This document shows, one piece after another, positions 22,611 through 32,968 of a stretch of 51,213 bases of DNA (position 1 is the stretch's first letter; every line of letters starts with the position of its first letter). The notes below the pieces were generated by a model. That model worked only from the letters and a program-made list of their open reading frames with translations. It was not told where the DNA came from and did no database searches. The DNA lies in NCBI GenBank assembly GCA_020080175.1, contig JAGHQL010000179.1:4622-55834 (forward strand), in the 5' to 3' direction. A program made the translations under genes and the position numbers. The stretch comes from Glutinoglossum americanum. Its lineage: Eukaryota > Ascomycota > Geoglossomycetes > Geoglossales > Geoglossaceae.

Positions 22611-23169
22611 ATGGACGCCTCTCTAAGAACATCAAACGTGCTACTTGGTATACGCAAAACTTCCCCTGCCCTTATAGCTCAGCTAATCCGACTCTACAGA
22701 GCGATCTGGGACGTACATAATTCAGCTCCTAAAGAGGTTCGAGGCTATACTCGCCCTAGCCCCGGTTTGTGATCTACAATATAAGCAATATCCTGGAACC
22801 ACTTACACTAACCCGATTGCCAGGTTGAGGGTAGAGATCGCAATACTACGGCAGTGGAAGCATATGAGATTGAAGTGCAGACGGCCGCTTTGGTAAGCTT
22901 GATATCATGTGGCCAACGCTTTGGTCTCCTTGTCTTGTAGTTCCTAGAATGGTAATAAGTAGACGTCACAATACTGATCAATCGATGTGTGCATTGTAAA
23001 GGTGCGCTCAGCGGAAGACATACTCTCACTGACGAGGTCATTGAAGGAAGCGTGGCTGTTTGGCCAGCTGAACTCAGTCGATGGGACTCGGGGAATGCCA
23101 AAGACGGATGAAGACGCCAAAGCCGTTGGGGAGGCGCTTCAGAAGCTGTTGAAGCAGCAAAACTTTTGA
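22611..23169 (+). CDS. MED22: Mediator complex subunit 22 (MED22/Srb6)
   Basis: Small helical subunit of the Mediator head module, acting with RNA polymerase II in the nucleus. Proposed exons: 22611-22736, 22824-22892, 23002-23169; 120 residues. The recognisable part is the C-terminal helix pair AYEIEVQTAALVRSAEDILSL, TRSLKEAWLFGQLN, which matches the family pattern of an E-x-x-A-A-L-R-A-E-D-L-L-x-x-T-R-x-L-K-E-x-W-L-F-G block. The N-terminal exon, MDASLRTSNVLL...IAQLIRLYRAIWDVHNSAP, is amphipathic and fits, but is weakly conserved. The first intron uses a poor donor (GTTCGA at 22737); it is chosen because it is in phase 0 with the CCAG acceptor at 22820-22823. An in-frame ATG at 22569 would add 14 residues. 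Identity is good; the first exon boundary is tentative. Confidence 0.72.
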
Positions 23170-23381
23170 GCAGAATTCTGTTTGTGGCGCGAGGTTGTCT
23201 AGCATCTGAGAAGTGGTCTCTGAGGAGCCTAATCTTGAAAAAATTCCGATGATACCTTACAAGTAGCATTGCATCGGAAATACATGTGGTATGAAAATTC
23301 GTGCCATAGTACAAACAACGGAATAAGTTTGATCTCCAAGTCTCGTCTACAACACGACCTCGTGCGACACTCTACAAAATC

Positions 23382-24089
23382 ATGCCCGATCATCCTATGA
23401 TGGCCTCACGGAAGCCAACACTCACGGTCATCGTTGCCGCCACGCGCTCAATGGGCATCGGTCTCCGTGGCTCCTTGCCCTGGCAGGGTCTAAAAAACGA
23501 AATGGCCTACTTCGCACGAATCACTTCGTCGAGCCCTGCTCCCGGTGAAGCCAACGCAGTGATTATGGGGCGCAAGACCTGGCAAAGCATACCGCTTAAG
23601 TTCCGGCCGTTAAAAAACAGAGTGAACGTGGTGATCTCGCGGGACCCCAGTGCGGCAGATCTGGAAAACGATGGGGGAAACTTTTGGGGCCCCCACGTGG
23701 CGAAAAGCTTAGAAGCCGCTGTGGAATTACTGCGGGGGGAGCTCTCTAAGGGTGGAGTGAACGGTGAAGCCCCAAAACCTCGCATCGGCAAGGTATTCGT
23801 GATTGGAGGCGCCGAATTGTATAAAGCAGCTCTGTCCGTGCCCGAGACTCGAAGGATCCTATTGACGCGTATCCGGTCGGACATGGAATGCGATACCTTC
23901 TTCCCCTTAGACCTCAACAGCGAACAACAACAAGACGGCAACCCGGCGGTGGGAGAAAGTAGCAGGTGGGCAGAAATGAGCCACGAGGAGCTGGAGGCGT
24001 TTGCTTGTGTCAAGGTGTCAAGGGGAGTGCAACTAGAGGCCAACACAGAGTACGAATTTACGATGTATGAGCGAGTGGATGATGCATGA
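23382..24089 (+). CDS. DFR1: dihydrofolate reductase
   Basis: Reduces dihydrofolate to tetrahydrofolate with NADPH, supplying thymidylate, purine and methionine synthesis. A single uninterrupted exon of 235 residues starts at the ATG at 23382; a second in-frame ATG (MMAS) 5-6 codons on could also be used. Domain order: TVIVAATRSMGIGLRGSLPW (substrate loop), KNEMAYFARIT (catalytic acidic residue Glu in NEMAYF), VIMGRKTWQSIP (NADPH binding), FRPLKNRVNVVISRD, FVIGGAELYKAAL (GGxxLY motif), LLTRIRSDMECDTFFP, and the final strand EYEFTMYER. It is slightly longer than yeast Dfr1 (211) because of insertions near residues 100-130 and 180-200. It follows MED22 by about 210 bp on the same strand, with no functional tie. 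Confidence 0.97.
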   Translation: MPDHPMMASRKPTLTVIVAATRSMGIGLRGSLPWQGLKNEMAYFARITSSSPAPGEANAVIMGRKTWQSIPLKFRPLKNRVNVVISRDPSAADLENDGGNFWGPHVAKSLEAAVELLRGELSKGGVNGEAPKPRIGKVFVIGGAELYKAALSVPETRRILLTRIRSDMECDTFFPLDLNSEQQQDGNPAVGESSRWAEMSHEELEAFACVKVSRGVQLEANTEYEFTMYERVDDA

Positions 24090-25559
24090 AGGCGGAGGGG
24101 GCCATCTACTCTACTACCTAATCGCCCATCCTCAAAATGCAACCGTAGGTTTTACGGGTATACCACATTGGTGGGGTTTCTTGTTCGCAACCTTCCAACG
24201 GCAACCTGCTACCACCATCACCCTATCATCAAAATCCGAAAAAAACCAGTGATGGTGAGCCTGTGTCGAAACCCGAGGCGCGAAGCTAGGGAACGTGCTG
24301 ATCATTTCCGGAATCTTGCGGTTGTGCCAACAACCGCCACGCCTCACTTTTTACGACTCGTGGCTTGGGGCATCATTGTTTAATTTTTTCCTTGTTTTTT
24401 TTTAGTATTACCCCTCCAGGGATTTTGCGATCCTCTCATAACGTATTAGAGTTTGCGGCCTTAGAATGTCGGGCAATCGATGCATGGGATTCACTCAATA
24501 ATCGGGTCCCCCGTAAACAAGGCACACCGCTCACGGATAACTGCTTGGGTTACTCTCGCTATCTCACAATGCATCTTGTGTCCCAAAGGTTGACTTGTCA
24601 GGCCGGACCGCCTTGCTCTCGTTATGTTTCGTGGTCGGGGATTACGCCGTAGCCTTTGTGGTACATGGTTCTAAGCATCTTAGCACGGCTTCAGAATCTC
24701 CAATGGCTTGATTTTTTCAAGGGAGAAGGAAGAGTAGATACATAGAGATAGGAAACCCACACCTCCCCTTTAGGGCCAGGTGAATTCCATAGGCTGTGGA
24801 GTCCCGACGCTTGATTGTTCGCCTTGTTTGCCTCCTTGGTTCATCCCATTCACTTGTGGGTTCACTTGAACCCGACCTGGCAAACAGTGAGTCTGACATA
24901 AAGGAAGACGGGACGCCGATAAGTTCAACCCTCATCTTTCCCAACCACAAACTGCAAGACTAGGACCACAAACACGAACGCTCACCTATACCACCTTCAA
25001 TACGACCAGCCGTGCCCCTCCATCCGCGAAACTCGAGAATAGCTACAGTCCATTCCACAAAATAGACTTGGGAGAAAAAGTCCTCGGCATATCCTTCACC
25101 AAAACATGTGTTACAATACCATTACACACGCTTGTGGGGCTGTTGTTAAATCCCAGTCTCTAAATTGCTCCTGCGACACGTATCAAGGGGCACTATCAAC
25201 CAGTTTAAACTGCGGGAATTGCAGTAAATGCACTGGGTATGCATGAAATGGAAAGATCAGAGTCCTCGATGTACTAACAAAGTTCGGAAGCAGGAAATAA
25301 TACCTTTACTATTCGTGGTGGAGGTATGGTTGGCCTTCGCGCGGTACCTAGCTGACCGAGTTAAAGCTGGACTGGTTTACTCGTTTTTCGAGATGTGATT
25401 CTCTACCGGGCTGCGAAGTCTAATTGGGGGTTGTAATTGGGGCTATAACGGCGACTATTTGGATACGTTAGACTATGGAAAGGTGTGCGCGGAGTTGGCA
25501 ACCTGATCTGCATGTTTAATGTACTATGGTGTAGGAATACTTTTAAGAATTTGCATCCA
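24090..25559. other. largest gene-free stretch, 1.47 kb
   Basis: Between the stops of DHFR and the OCA6-like gene. No open frame has a recognisable domain. I see no terminal or tandem repeats, no tRNA-like boxes, and no transposon coding remnants. It is longer than two 3' UTRs would need. Confidence 0.5.
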
Positions 25560-26142
25560 TCATTCTAGGCCTTGAAAGAGAAAGACTTCCGATGAGGTAC
25601 GGATCTCTGAAAAGCGGAGCATTTCGGCAAAAATTGTTGGATGTGTCCAACGTTGGTGTTTCCGGAGAGCACATATTGCTAAAGATGTGACTTCTGCCAC
25701 AGGAATTAGTTCTCTCCCGTATCTGCATCCCATCAGCTTGTTAGAACTACCTGCTCCGTTAAGACAGTGAATATATATCGGCGTATTCTCCTGATTGAGA
25801 GCTATTTCTAGCACCGCCTTTGCTTGCGCCGGCTGTAGCGGCGCACTCTTTTTCTGGCCCTTCTCCGGCTTGATGTGTATCTGCCGTATTCCCTGAGAGT
25901 CCGCCCATTGCTTCAATTTCTCATCAAGCGGTTCTGGAGTCAGTGATAGAATGACCTTGAGTTCAAGTGATTCGAGAAACGGGAAATTTCTGGTCGGGAA
26001 GTGTTAGTTAGGGGTAATCGCAGGAGCACCTTTGAAGGACGCACAGAGGACGGGGATAGCTGCCACGGTATACATAAGGTTCTACTGTGGCAAAACGTAG
26101 AGGAGGGATAATTGTCCCTTCTGGGATATGAGTGTGCTCCAT
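25560..26142 (-). CDS. OCA6: OCA6-like atypical protein tyrosine phosphatase family member
   Basis: Belongs to the Siw14/Oca dual-specificity-type phosphatase-like family of fungi. Three exons: 26142-26030, 25989-25751, 25693-25560; introns of 40 and 57 nt; 161 residues. Motifs: VEPYVYRGSYPRP, NFPFLESLELKVILSLTPEP (strand-turn-helix typical of this family), IRQIHIKPEKGQK and PIYIHCLNGAEVTSLAICAL. The position equivalent to the active-site loop has the Cys but lacks the Arg of C-x5-R, as in yeast Oca6 (HCTNGE...). It is therefore expected to be catalytically weak or dead. The second intron has length 57 and no stop, so unspliced mRNA would stay in frame. The start ATG at 26142 lies 191 bp from the twinfilin ATG. 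The C-terminus is short compared with yeast Oca6. Confidence 0.88.
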
Positions 26143-26333
26143 GGTGTGGATGGCGAGATATTTCGACTCTGTTCAAGACCTTGAGGTAGAGAGTAGAATG
26201 GAGTTGACAATCATTGTAACTTCCGAGGCGCTAGGGCCGCTATAAGGCACCAACTTAAAAATCACCCCACACCAACCCCACCAAAAATCGAACACAGGGG
26301 AAGGTGGGGCATAGCAACATCAGTCAAGCAAAA
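26143..26333. promoter_or_regulatory. short divergent promoter, OCA6-like / twinfilin
   Basis: 191 bp separate the two start codons. The twinfilin-proximal half is C/A-rich on the plus strand (around 26265-26300), a common fungal promoter trait. No canonical TATA box is clear. Confidence 0.5.
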
Positions 26334-27520
26334 ATGCAGTCTGGGATCACCGCATCAGAGGAGCTCCAGCAGGCTTTCAGTGACCTCGTCTCCAATCCGT
26401 CTCAAAGAGGCCTCCTTGCTGGGATCAAGAACGAAAAGCTGGTCCCTGTTCAACCTATCCCATCAAGCTCCCCAGACTTCGAATCAGACCTCTCCATACT
26501 CGCCGGGCTCATTAAGGACAATGAAGCTGCTTATGTGATTCTACGGCGCTACGAGGATGACCTAAGCCCCTTTGTTGCGATCACTTATGTGCCAGATTCG
26601 GCGCATGTGAGACAGAAGACGCTCTTTTCGTCGACGCATATGACGCTATCGAGGGAATTGGGGTCTGAGAAATTTAGGGAAACGTTTTTTGCAACCACGA
26701 AGCAAGAACTGACGGCGGAGGGGTTTAGGAAGCACGATAAGCATGCAGAGACGTGCGTCCACACATGAACCGGTGCTCTGAGAGGTCCTGCAGCCTAGCT
26801 ATAAGGGAATATGCTGACACTAATGTTTAATACTAGGAAAGCGCCACTGACCGAGGAAGAGGAGGTGCTTCAGAGCATCAAGCAGGCGGAGGCTGGGGCA
26901 AGTGTGGGGACGTCGTCAAGATCAAGTCACGTCAGCAGTGGGATCAGTTTCCCCTTAACGAATGAGGCTTTACAGGCTTTGAAGGGGGTGGAAGGGGGTG
27001 GCGACAATCTAGTCCAGTTGGTACGAATCCCCCTGGGGATGCACTCCCATACCACTGACTTTGCAACAGAAACTCGACATTCAGCGGGAGACGGTTGACC
27101 TTGCCGCGGTGACGACGACGGACGTAGGTGGTCTCGCGACTACCATCTCTGACCAAGATCCCCGATATTCATTTTTCCGATACAGCCACGAATTCGAGGG
27201 CCAATCAGAATCACCCATCATTTTCATTTATACATGTCCAACGGACTCCAAGGTCAAGGAGCGTATGTTGTATGCATCGTGCCGCGGGAGTGTCGTTGTC
27301 GCCGCAAACGATGCAGGACTGGTGATTGCCAAGAAGGTGTGATCCTCTAAGATGCGAACCTCACCCAGATGTGTGAATATCCGAAGGCTCACCCCTGGCT
27401 GTATAGATAGAGGCAACCAGTCCATTGGAGATCACATCGGCCACGATTGAAGAGGAGTTCCACCCGAAAAGGGAGGAGAAGGTTGCATTTTCTCGACCCA
27501 AGCGACCTGGTCGGCGTTAA
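26334..27520 (+). CDS. TWF1: twinfilin, actin monomer-binding protein
   Basis: Binds ADP-actin monomers and capping protein at cortical actin patches. Four exons: 26334-26752, 26837-27020, 27070-27336, 27407-27520; 327 residues. It has two ADF-homology domains. The first covers about residues 3-140 (MQSGITASEELQQAFSDL, YVILRRYEDDLSPFVAITYV, PDSAHVRQKTLFSSTHMTLS). The second covers about 170-310 (ISFPLTNEALQALKGV, SFFRYSHEFEG, PIIFIYTCPTDSKVKERMLY, LEITSATIEEEFHPKR). A charged linker, KAPLTEEEEVLQSIKQAEA, joins them. The basic C-terminal tail (FSRPKRPGRR) resembles the capping-protein-interacting tail of the family. Start codon: the ATG at 26334, in a leader lacking other in-frame ATGs. Confidence 0.94.
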
Positions 27521-28239
27521 ACATTTCATAGCAGACCAGGCGGATACACGCAGGCATGCATTGGTCTTTCGTTAGACGATGAGTAGTAGGATAATGTGAT
27601 TGTTTACATCGCGAGCGAATTTCCCATGTATGAATTCAACTTTCGCATGTGACGGGATTCCCCGTGTCACGTTTGCCAGCTCGGCCAAGGACCTCGGCAT
27701 CTTTTCTGCTTGCGACGAGAAGTCTTCGGGCTGCTCTAGGCGGTACGGCCGATTACGGAGAGTGGAAGCGACTTCACATGCAGATATATGTAATTGAACA
27801 ACGTCAGACAAACGACATAGCCGAAGGGGATTCTAGTGATGGGGATCACACCCCCCAAAGAGCCGCTCTAGTCTCTGCTCTTTGACCTCCAACAACCAGC
27901 CCCCGTCAAAGAACCTTTCTACTAACTGGAACAGAATGCTAATTTCTGCCCTACTGACCCTTCATGCTTAGCCAACACCCGTCGCCGTCATGGAGTCCCC
28001 ACCAGTCGCTTCCCTTGAAGATCCGTTCGTCCATACCAATGCCCTTGCTCGGTAGACCTGCCCCCCCTGGCATGGGAACCTAGAAACTTTCGAAGAGCCG
28101 ACGGACAATTCTCGGCTCTTACTCTGTTGTCGTCGTACATATTAGTATCGGTCTCTCGTGCCTGCTGCTGCTGTTCCCGCTCTTGTCGCGTGTTTCTCCT
28201 CATTGTGTGTCTCGTGCTCATCCAGTTGGTGCTTTCGAC
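27521..28239. other. intergenic region upstream of SFC1
   Basis: About 720 bp with the twinfilin 3' UTR and the SFC1 promoter. Pyrimidine-rich blocks precede the SFC1 ATG (around 28140-28200). In related fungi this carrier gene is controlled by acetate regulators, but I could not identify a binding site with confidence. Confidence 0.5.
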
Positions 28240-29632
28240 ATGTCTGCGAAGAACGTAAGAGGCAATGGCAGTGGCAAGAAGCCTGCGTCGGTAGCAACTA
28301 ACCTCATTGGTATGCAGTGGCGGTCCGTGTGCCTCAATTCAGTTATACTAAATGGTGAACTCTATAGCTGGAGGAGGTGCCGGTATGATGGAAGCTCTTG
28401 TCTGTCATCCGTTAGGTATGCATAGTCTTGAAGTCTGAAAGCTCGAATTGGGCGCCAACAAAAGCTCGCAGATACCATTAAAGTGCGGATGCAGCTGTCG
28501 AAAAGAGCCCGTGCTCCTGGCGTAAGTTTACCTAGTGTATGAAAGCCATAGCCATATTCTTGCTGAATGCCCCTTCGGCAGGTCAAACGACGAGGTTTCC
28601 TGAAAACTGGAGCGGAAATCGTCAAGCGCGAGACTCCTCTTGGTCTCTATAAGGGCCTCGGGGCTGTCGTGACGGGAATTGTGCCCAAGATGGCCATTCG
28701 GTTCACCTCCTTTGAGTTTTACAAGAAATTGCTGGCCAACAAGGAGACGGGGAACGTAGCTGGGCAGGCTACTTTTGTCGGTAAGGTTGAAGATCTGAAT
28801 GTCAATTTCCCTGAGGAAATGCATAAAGGAGGCTGATAAAGTTCTTGTGTTGGATCCAAAAAACAGCCGGTCTATCAGCTGGGATCACGGAAGCAGTGGC
28901 GGTCGTAACCCCTATGGAAGTCGTTAAGATCCGGCTACAAGCGCAGCACCATTCTATGGCCGACCCCCTAGACATACCAAAGTACCGAAACGCCGCACAT
29001 GCTCTCTACACAGTCGTGAAAGAAGAAGGCATTGGCGCGCTCTATCGCGGTGTATCATTAACAGCACTTAGGCAGGGCACCAACCAAGCCGGTTCGTCAC
29101 TCATCTACTACCCTGGAGGAGCTGTAAAAAAGTGGAAAAATGGAGATAATTTTAGGAAACTAGACTAACTCAAAACCACAGTGAACTTCACCGCCTACAC
29201 TGAATTTAAAGCCATGCTCCAAAAGCTCCAGCCAGACCGCACAGCCGAACTCCCATCCTGGCAAACCATGTTCATAGGCCTCTTCTCCGGAGCCATGGGC
29301 CCCCTCTCAAACGCTCCAATCGACACAATAAGTCCGTCCCCTTTCACTCTACCCCCAACCCATTCCCAACCCCCCCCGACCCTAACAAAGCCGCAGAAAC
29401 CCGCCTCCAAAAAACCCCCGCCCTCCCCGGCGAAACTGCCATATCTCGCATCACGACCATTGCGCGCGACATGTTCAAGCAGGAAGGCATACATGCTTTC
29501 TACAAAGGGATTACGCCCCGGATCATGAGGGTTGCCCCGGGGCAGGCGGTCACGTTTACGGTCTACGAGTTTTTGAAGGAGAAGTTGGAGAATTCGAAGA
29601 TCACTCTTGTGGCGGGGAAGTATGAAGAATGA
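28240..29632 (+). CDS. SFC1: mitochondrial succinate/fumarate carrier
   Basis: Inner-membrane carrier exchanging cytosolic succinate for mitochondrial fumarate during growth on C2 compounds (yeast Sfc1/Acr1, Aspergillus acuL). Seven exons: 28240-28309, 28368-28415, 28472-28521, 28582-28780, 28867-29091, 29182-29331, 29397-29632; 325 residues, the usual length. Three mitochondrial-carrier repeats carry the Px[DE]xx[KR] signatures PLDTIK, PMEVVK and PIDTIK; the first and third are split by introns. Other hallmarks: TGIVPKMAIRFTSFEFYKKL, AGITEAVAVVTPMEV, LYRGVSLTALRQGTNQ and GITPRIMRVAPGQAVTFTVY. Intron 5 has a GTTCGT donor and intron 6 a GTCCGT donor; both are non-consensus but fixed by phase and by the conserved protein on either side. 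The alternative, other carriers of the C4-dicarboxylate type, is less likely given these motifs. Confidence 0.95.
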
Positions 29633-30566
29633 GTAAGGTAGTTGGCTAGATGGGTTGCGGTGAATAGTGTATGCGTTCTGGCTAAGAGATGACTTCACCG
29701 TCACAAACTACTGTTTCTTGCGGCAAAAGGCGTTATGAAATACTTAGATTGTTTGATATTTTTTTTCATTACCCCTTGCGCGGCCCCCATTTTTACCCTT
29801 GGGCCCTTGGACTCCCGCCCCTATATGTACATCGCCTATCCCCATTCGCGATACTACTCTTCCTGTACATAGAATTAATTTCAAACTAGAGAAAAATATC
29901 CCATAGCAAAAGTCCCCCAAACTTGAAAATTTCAAAACCGTCACAACCGTTTTTTATGTTCGCGTTCTGGAGATCCGCGATCCCCTATGGGAAGAACAAT
30001 TTGGATGCCGTTTTTCCATCGGATATCTCCAAGAAATGTAGACGAAAAATTCCTCATCTACCCAGCCAAGTCACAGCATCATCTTTGCATGACCCATTCC
30101 TGTGTAGAAAGCGGCCAGATCACCACCAAAAGCCCACTCTCACTCTCCAGCCTCCCACCTCCCTTTCTCATTGATCATCCGCCTCCGTAGCCATTCTCTA
30201 CTATCTCGATCGAGCACAAGCAGGATCGGACAGGCGGGGCGAGATGCCAGAGAATGTATGATGCGAGAAAACAGGGGGGATCCGGGGGAAGGAGTTTGAA
30301 GTGAGACTTCAAGAGGTGGATCCGGCTGCTTTTCCGCTCGAGAAAGGGAAAGTAAAAGAAATGAGGGTCTCTGTGGGTGGATCGCGAGAATCCTTTTGGG
30401 TGTTAAACCAGCAATGCCGCTGAAGAGCGAATGTGTCACTAGGGAGAAGAAGACATCCAAAAGTATGGTAGTCCAAAGTGGTACAGAAGTCAAAACATAA
30501 GAGTAAAGAAAAACTCCCAAAATGCCGGGGATGACCCACGCCTGTCAGAATTTCTTATGGTTTCAT
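29633..30566. other. convergent 3' intergenic region
   Basis: About 930 bp between the stops of SFC1 and ECM14. Small open frames on both strands (for example 29923-30190) have no domain. No RNA gene or repeat seen. Confidence 0.5.
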
Positions 30567-32450
30567 TCATCTCCGCCGTCGTCTCAGTTCCCAAGTTAAG
30601 ACGTCAGCATCATCATCTCCATCCACGAGGTCCCCCGCTTCGACATGGCTGATACCTTCCCTGGTCTCCGGTTCAAGCGCCGTTTGCTCTGTCTGAACTC
30701 GCTTTGATTCGTCTTTGGTGGGCTCGCCCATTTCGGTAACGAGGCTCTCGTCTGTAAACGGGGGTCCACCCTCTAGAAACTTTCCAAAATATGTAATGGC
30801 ATGCAGCGCCTCCTCACCAGTTGGGATGATGTTTTCCTTCGGTAGTAGGAAGCCGTAACTCCCCGTATCCCGCAGCTTGATCTGATAGGCATATCGTACC
30901 CCTACCTCGTGATAGAACCAGTCCAACGCGCTACCCCCACCAGTCTCCATTCGAGGGTGCACTACTCTCTTGCCATTTCGCATGGAAACGGTGCCTTCAC
31001 ATGCCGAAGTAATACCGTATAGCTCTCCAGAGGAAATACGTATTGCTTTTGCGAGACCCATGGCAAGCTCCTCGAGATTTTCCAATGATGGAGGCAGATT
31101 ACTGCAACTATACGAGTATGGATATAAAATTTGCTGGGAGTAGGAGTGGAAGTCTAGAAAGCCGACGAATTTGGCGTTGTTGTTGTCAGTTTCATTCTTG
31201 GCCCATTCCGCAAGGCGACGTGATTCCACGGCCTGGAAGGCAAACTCTCCCGGAAAACTCTCCGAGCAGGGGTTTCCCCTAGAAGATCCATCCCATTGAA
31301 ACCCCCAGCTTCGGTCGAGATCGATGCCTCGGCAAAAGCTGAGGGTTGTGTCCTGTTTGTTCTTTCGCCACAGGCGGTCACTTTCCCACGTATACACATA
31401 GCCATCGACATTTACTGTCGGGATGAAGACCCAATCAAACTCCTCTAGTAGTTTGGTGACCACTTCGGACTTCCCATACGACGTAATGAAAGAATACGCC
31501 ATATAGTTAACGGTGCTCACGCTAATCCACTCCCGCGCATGTGAGCCACCCGATATAATGACCGTCTTTCGTGGTGCCTGTGGCAATTCCGGGTTTGTAG
31601 GGTGAACCCCAAGACGGAAGGCCGGTATGTCCCGCCCTTCGAACGATAATCCTATGCTGAATATCGTAACATGACTCGGAAAGAGAGCCGCGAGAAGCTT
31701 CATCCACGGGACGATTACAGACAAGGGCTGGTAATTACTGAAGAAGGGGTTTTCTGCTATGCCACTAGGAGCACGTAGGTCGTGGGTGAACGCAGGGCTA
31801 CCGTGAGATGCTTGAGAAGACTGGTCTTTGTTGGAAGGCGATGGGTATGACTGAGATATCGCCTGGGTAAGGTCGTATATCAAAGGAGTGTGCGAGCGTT
31901 GTAGAGATGGCGGAAGGAGGCCAAGTAGGGGGGATACCTGAAATTTCGTAAATAGGTAGTCGTGATACGGAAAATGGTTAACACGTACAACATCCTTTGA
32001 AAGCCGGATATCCACCCATTCGTTATTCGACTCCCAGATATCTAGAAACAGAACAGCCGTGGCTTCTGCCAGCGCTTCTGCCTCGTCGATGGAAGATATA
32101 TTGAACCGTAAGACAATGTCTTCGTCATATCTCGCTCGAAGATTCGAAAGCGAGCCAAAGTTCGACTGCTGCCTTATCTGGCTCCCAGAGATTTCATCTT
32201 TCGCTTTACATTCACGCTTCTTCCCTGCGAGTCGCTGAATTACTATATCGTAAAAGCGTCTACACCAACCCCGATCCTCATCATCCTTATCTCCGACCGG
32301 TCGTTTCAGCACGGGGTGTGGTAGTTGAAAGGGTGGCAGTAACGCTCTTCCATGACCTCTTGAGGGGACGGCAGACACCCAAGGCGGCGTTGAGATCAGA
32401 GCGACCAAAGCGAGCAGTAGGTATGAAAGGACGTAGTTTCGACAATGCAT
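30567..32450 (-). CDS. ECM14: ECM14, inactive secreted metallocarboxypeptidase (M14 family)
   Basis: Secreted or vacuolar M14 carboxypeptidase homologue linked to cell-wall organisation in yeast. One exon, 627 residues, starting at the ATG at 32450. [18 protein letters not shown]...WVSA is a signal peptide; the upstream frame continues but has no ATG. An N-terminal prodomain (about 100-200) precedes the peptidase domain. Zinc ligands are present: His304 and Glu307 in GGSHAREW, and His435 in [10 protein letters not shown]. The catalytic Glu of the active family (the Glu in xELRDTG) is Lys525 here ([15 protein letters not shown]), the known ECM14 signature of an inactive enzyme. The C-terminus is a charged tail ending in an Arg run. 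NETD and NISS are possible N-glycosylation sites. Intronless, unlike most neighbours. Confidence 0.94.
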   Translation of the reverse strand: MHCRNYVLSYLLLALVALISTPPWVSAVPSRGHGRALLPPFQLPHPVLKRPVGDKDDEDRGWCRRFYDIVIQRLAGKKRECKAKDEISGSQIRQQSNFGSLSNLRARYDEDIVLRFNISSIDEAEALAEATAVLFLDIWESNNEWVDIRLSKDVVRVNHFPYHDYLFTKFQVSPLLGLLPPSLQRSHTPLIYDLTQAISQSYPSPSNKDQSSQASHGSPAFTHDLRAPSGIAENPFFSNYQPLSVIVPWMKLLAALFPSHVTIFSIGLSFEGRDIPAFRLGVHPTNPELPQAPRKTVIISGGSHAREWISVSTVNYMAYSFITSYGKSEVVTKLLEEFDWVFIPTVNVDGYVYTWESDRLWRKNKQDTTLSFCRGIDLDRSWGFQWDGSSRGNPCSESFPGEFAFQAVESRRLAEWAKNETDNNNAKFVGFLDFHSYSQQILYPYSYSCSNLPPSLENLEELAMGLAKAIRISSGELYGITSACEGTVSMRNGKRVVHPRMETGGGSALDWFYHEVGVRYAYQIKLRDTGSYGFLLPKENIIPTGEEALHAITYFGKFLEGGPPFTDESLVTEMGEPTKDESKRVQTEQTALEPETREGISHVEAGDLVDGDDDADVLTWELRRRRR

Positions 32451-32968
32451 CTTTGTTGCATGCCGTCCCAATGCAGTGGCGGTGTTGTGAGATGAGGGGA
32501 TGAAGGCGGAGATGGTGCCACCCAAACTGACTTCCGCTTTTTCCTGACGTACTCCGTATGTTCCGAGTTCTCGGCGTCACAGGTCTCGCTTCTTTTAAGC
32601 CCGTATCTTAAAACTGTCCTACCCAACCGGATCTGCGCACTACACCGCGATGAGGAAATAAGAATAGGAGCCCGAGCGACTGCAGACGCCCGCGCGTCCC
32701 AACACCATCGGCTCTCCTGAACTCGGGGAAAAGAAAAAAAAAATTAATATTCCAGTAACCCGTATTCAACTGATCGGGTCCTCTTGTGTTTCCGTTCAAC
32801 AATAGCGCTGTGATCATCGCTTCTCTCCAACTCCTCAGCCCCCATATTTATGGCATAGGAATATTTCGAATTTCAACGACCCGTTTACTACGAATGCACG
32901 CCCGCTCCCGTTCGCTGCATTGGCTATTTTTCACCTGATGCCCGATCTACAATCATCATCGCTACGCC
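32451..32968. other. divergent promoter region, ECM14 / Sec7-PH gene
   Basis: 518 bp holding two leaders and promoters. Pyrimidine-rich and A-rich tracts occur (for example an A run at 32731-32740). No other feature supported. Confidence 0.5.
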
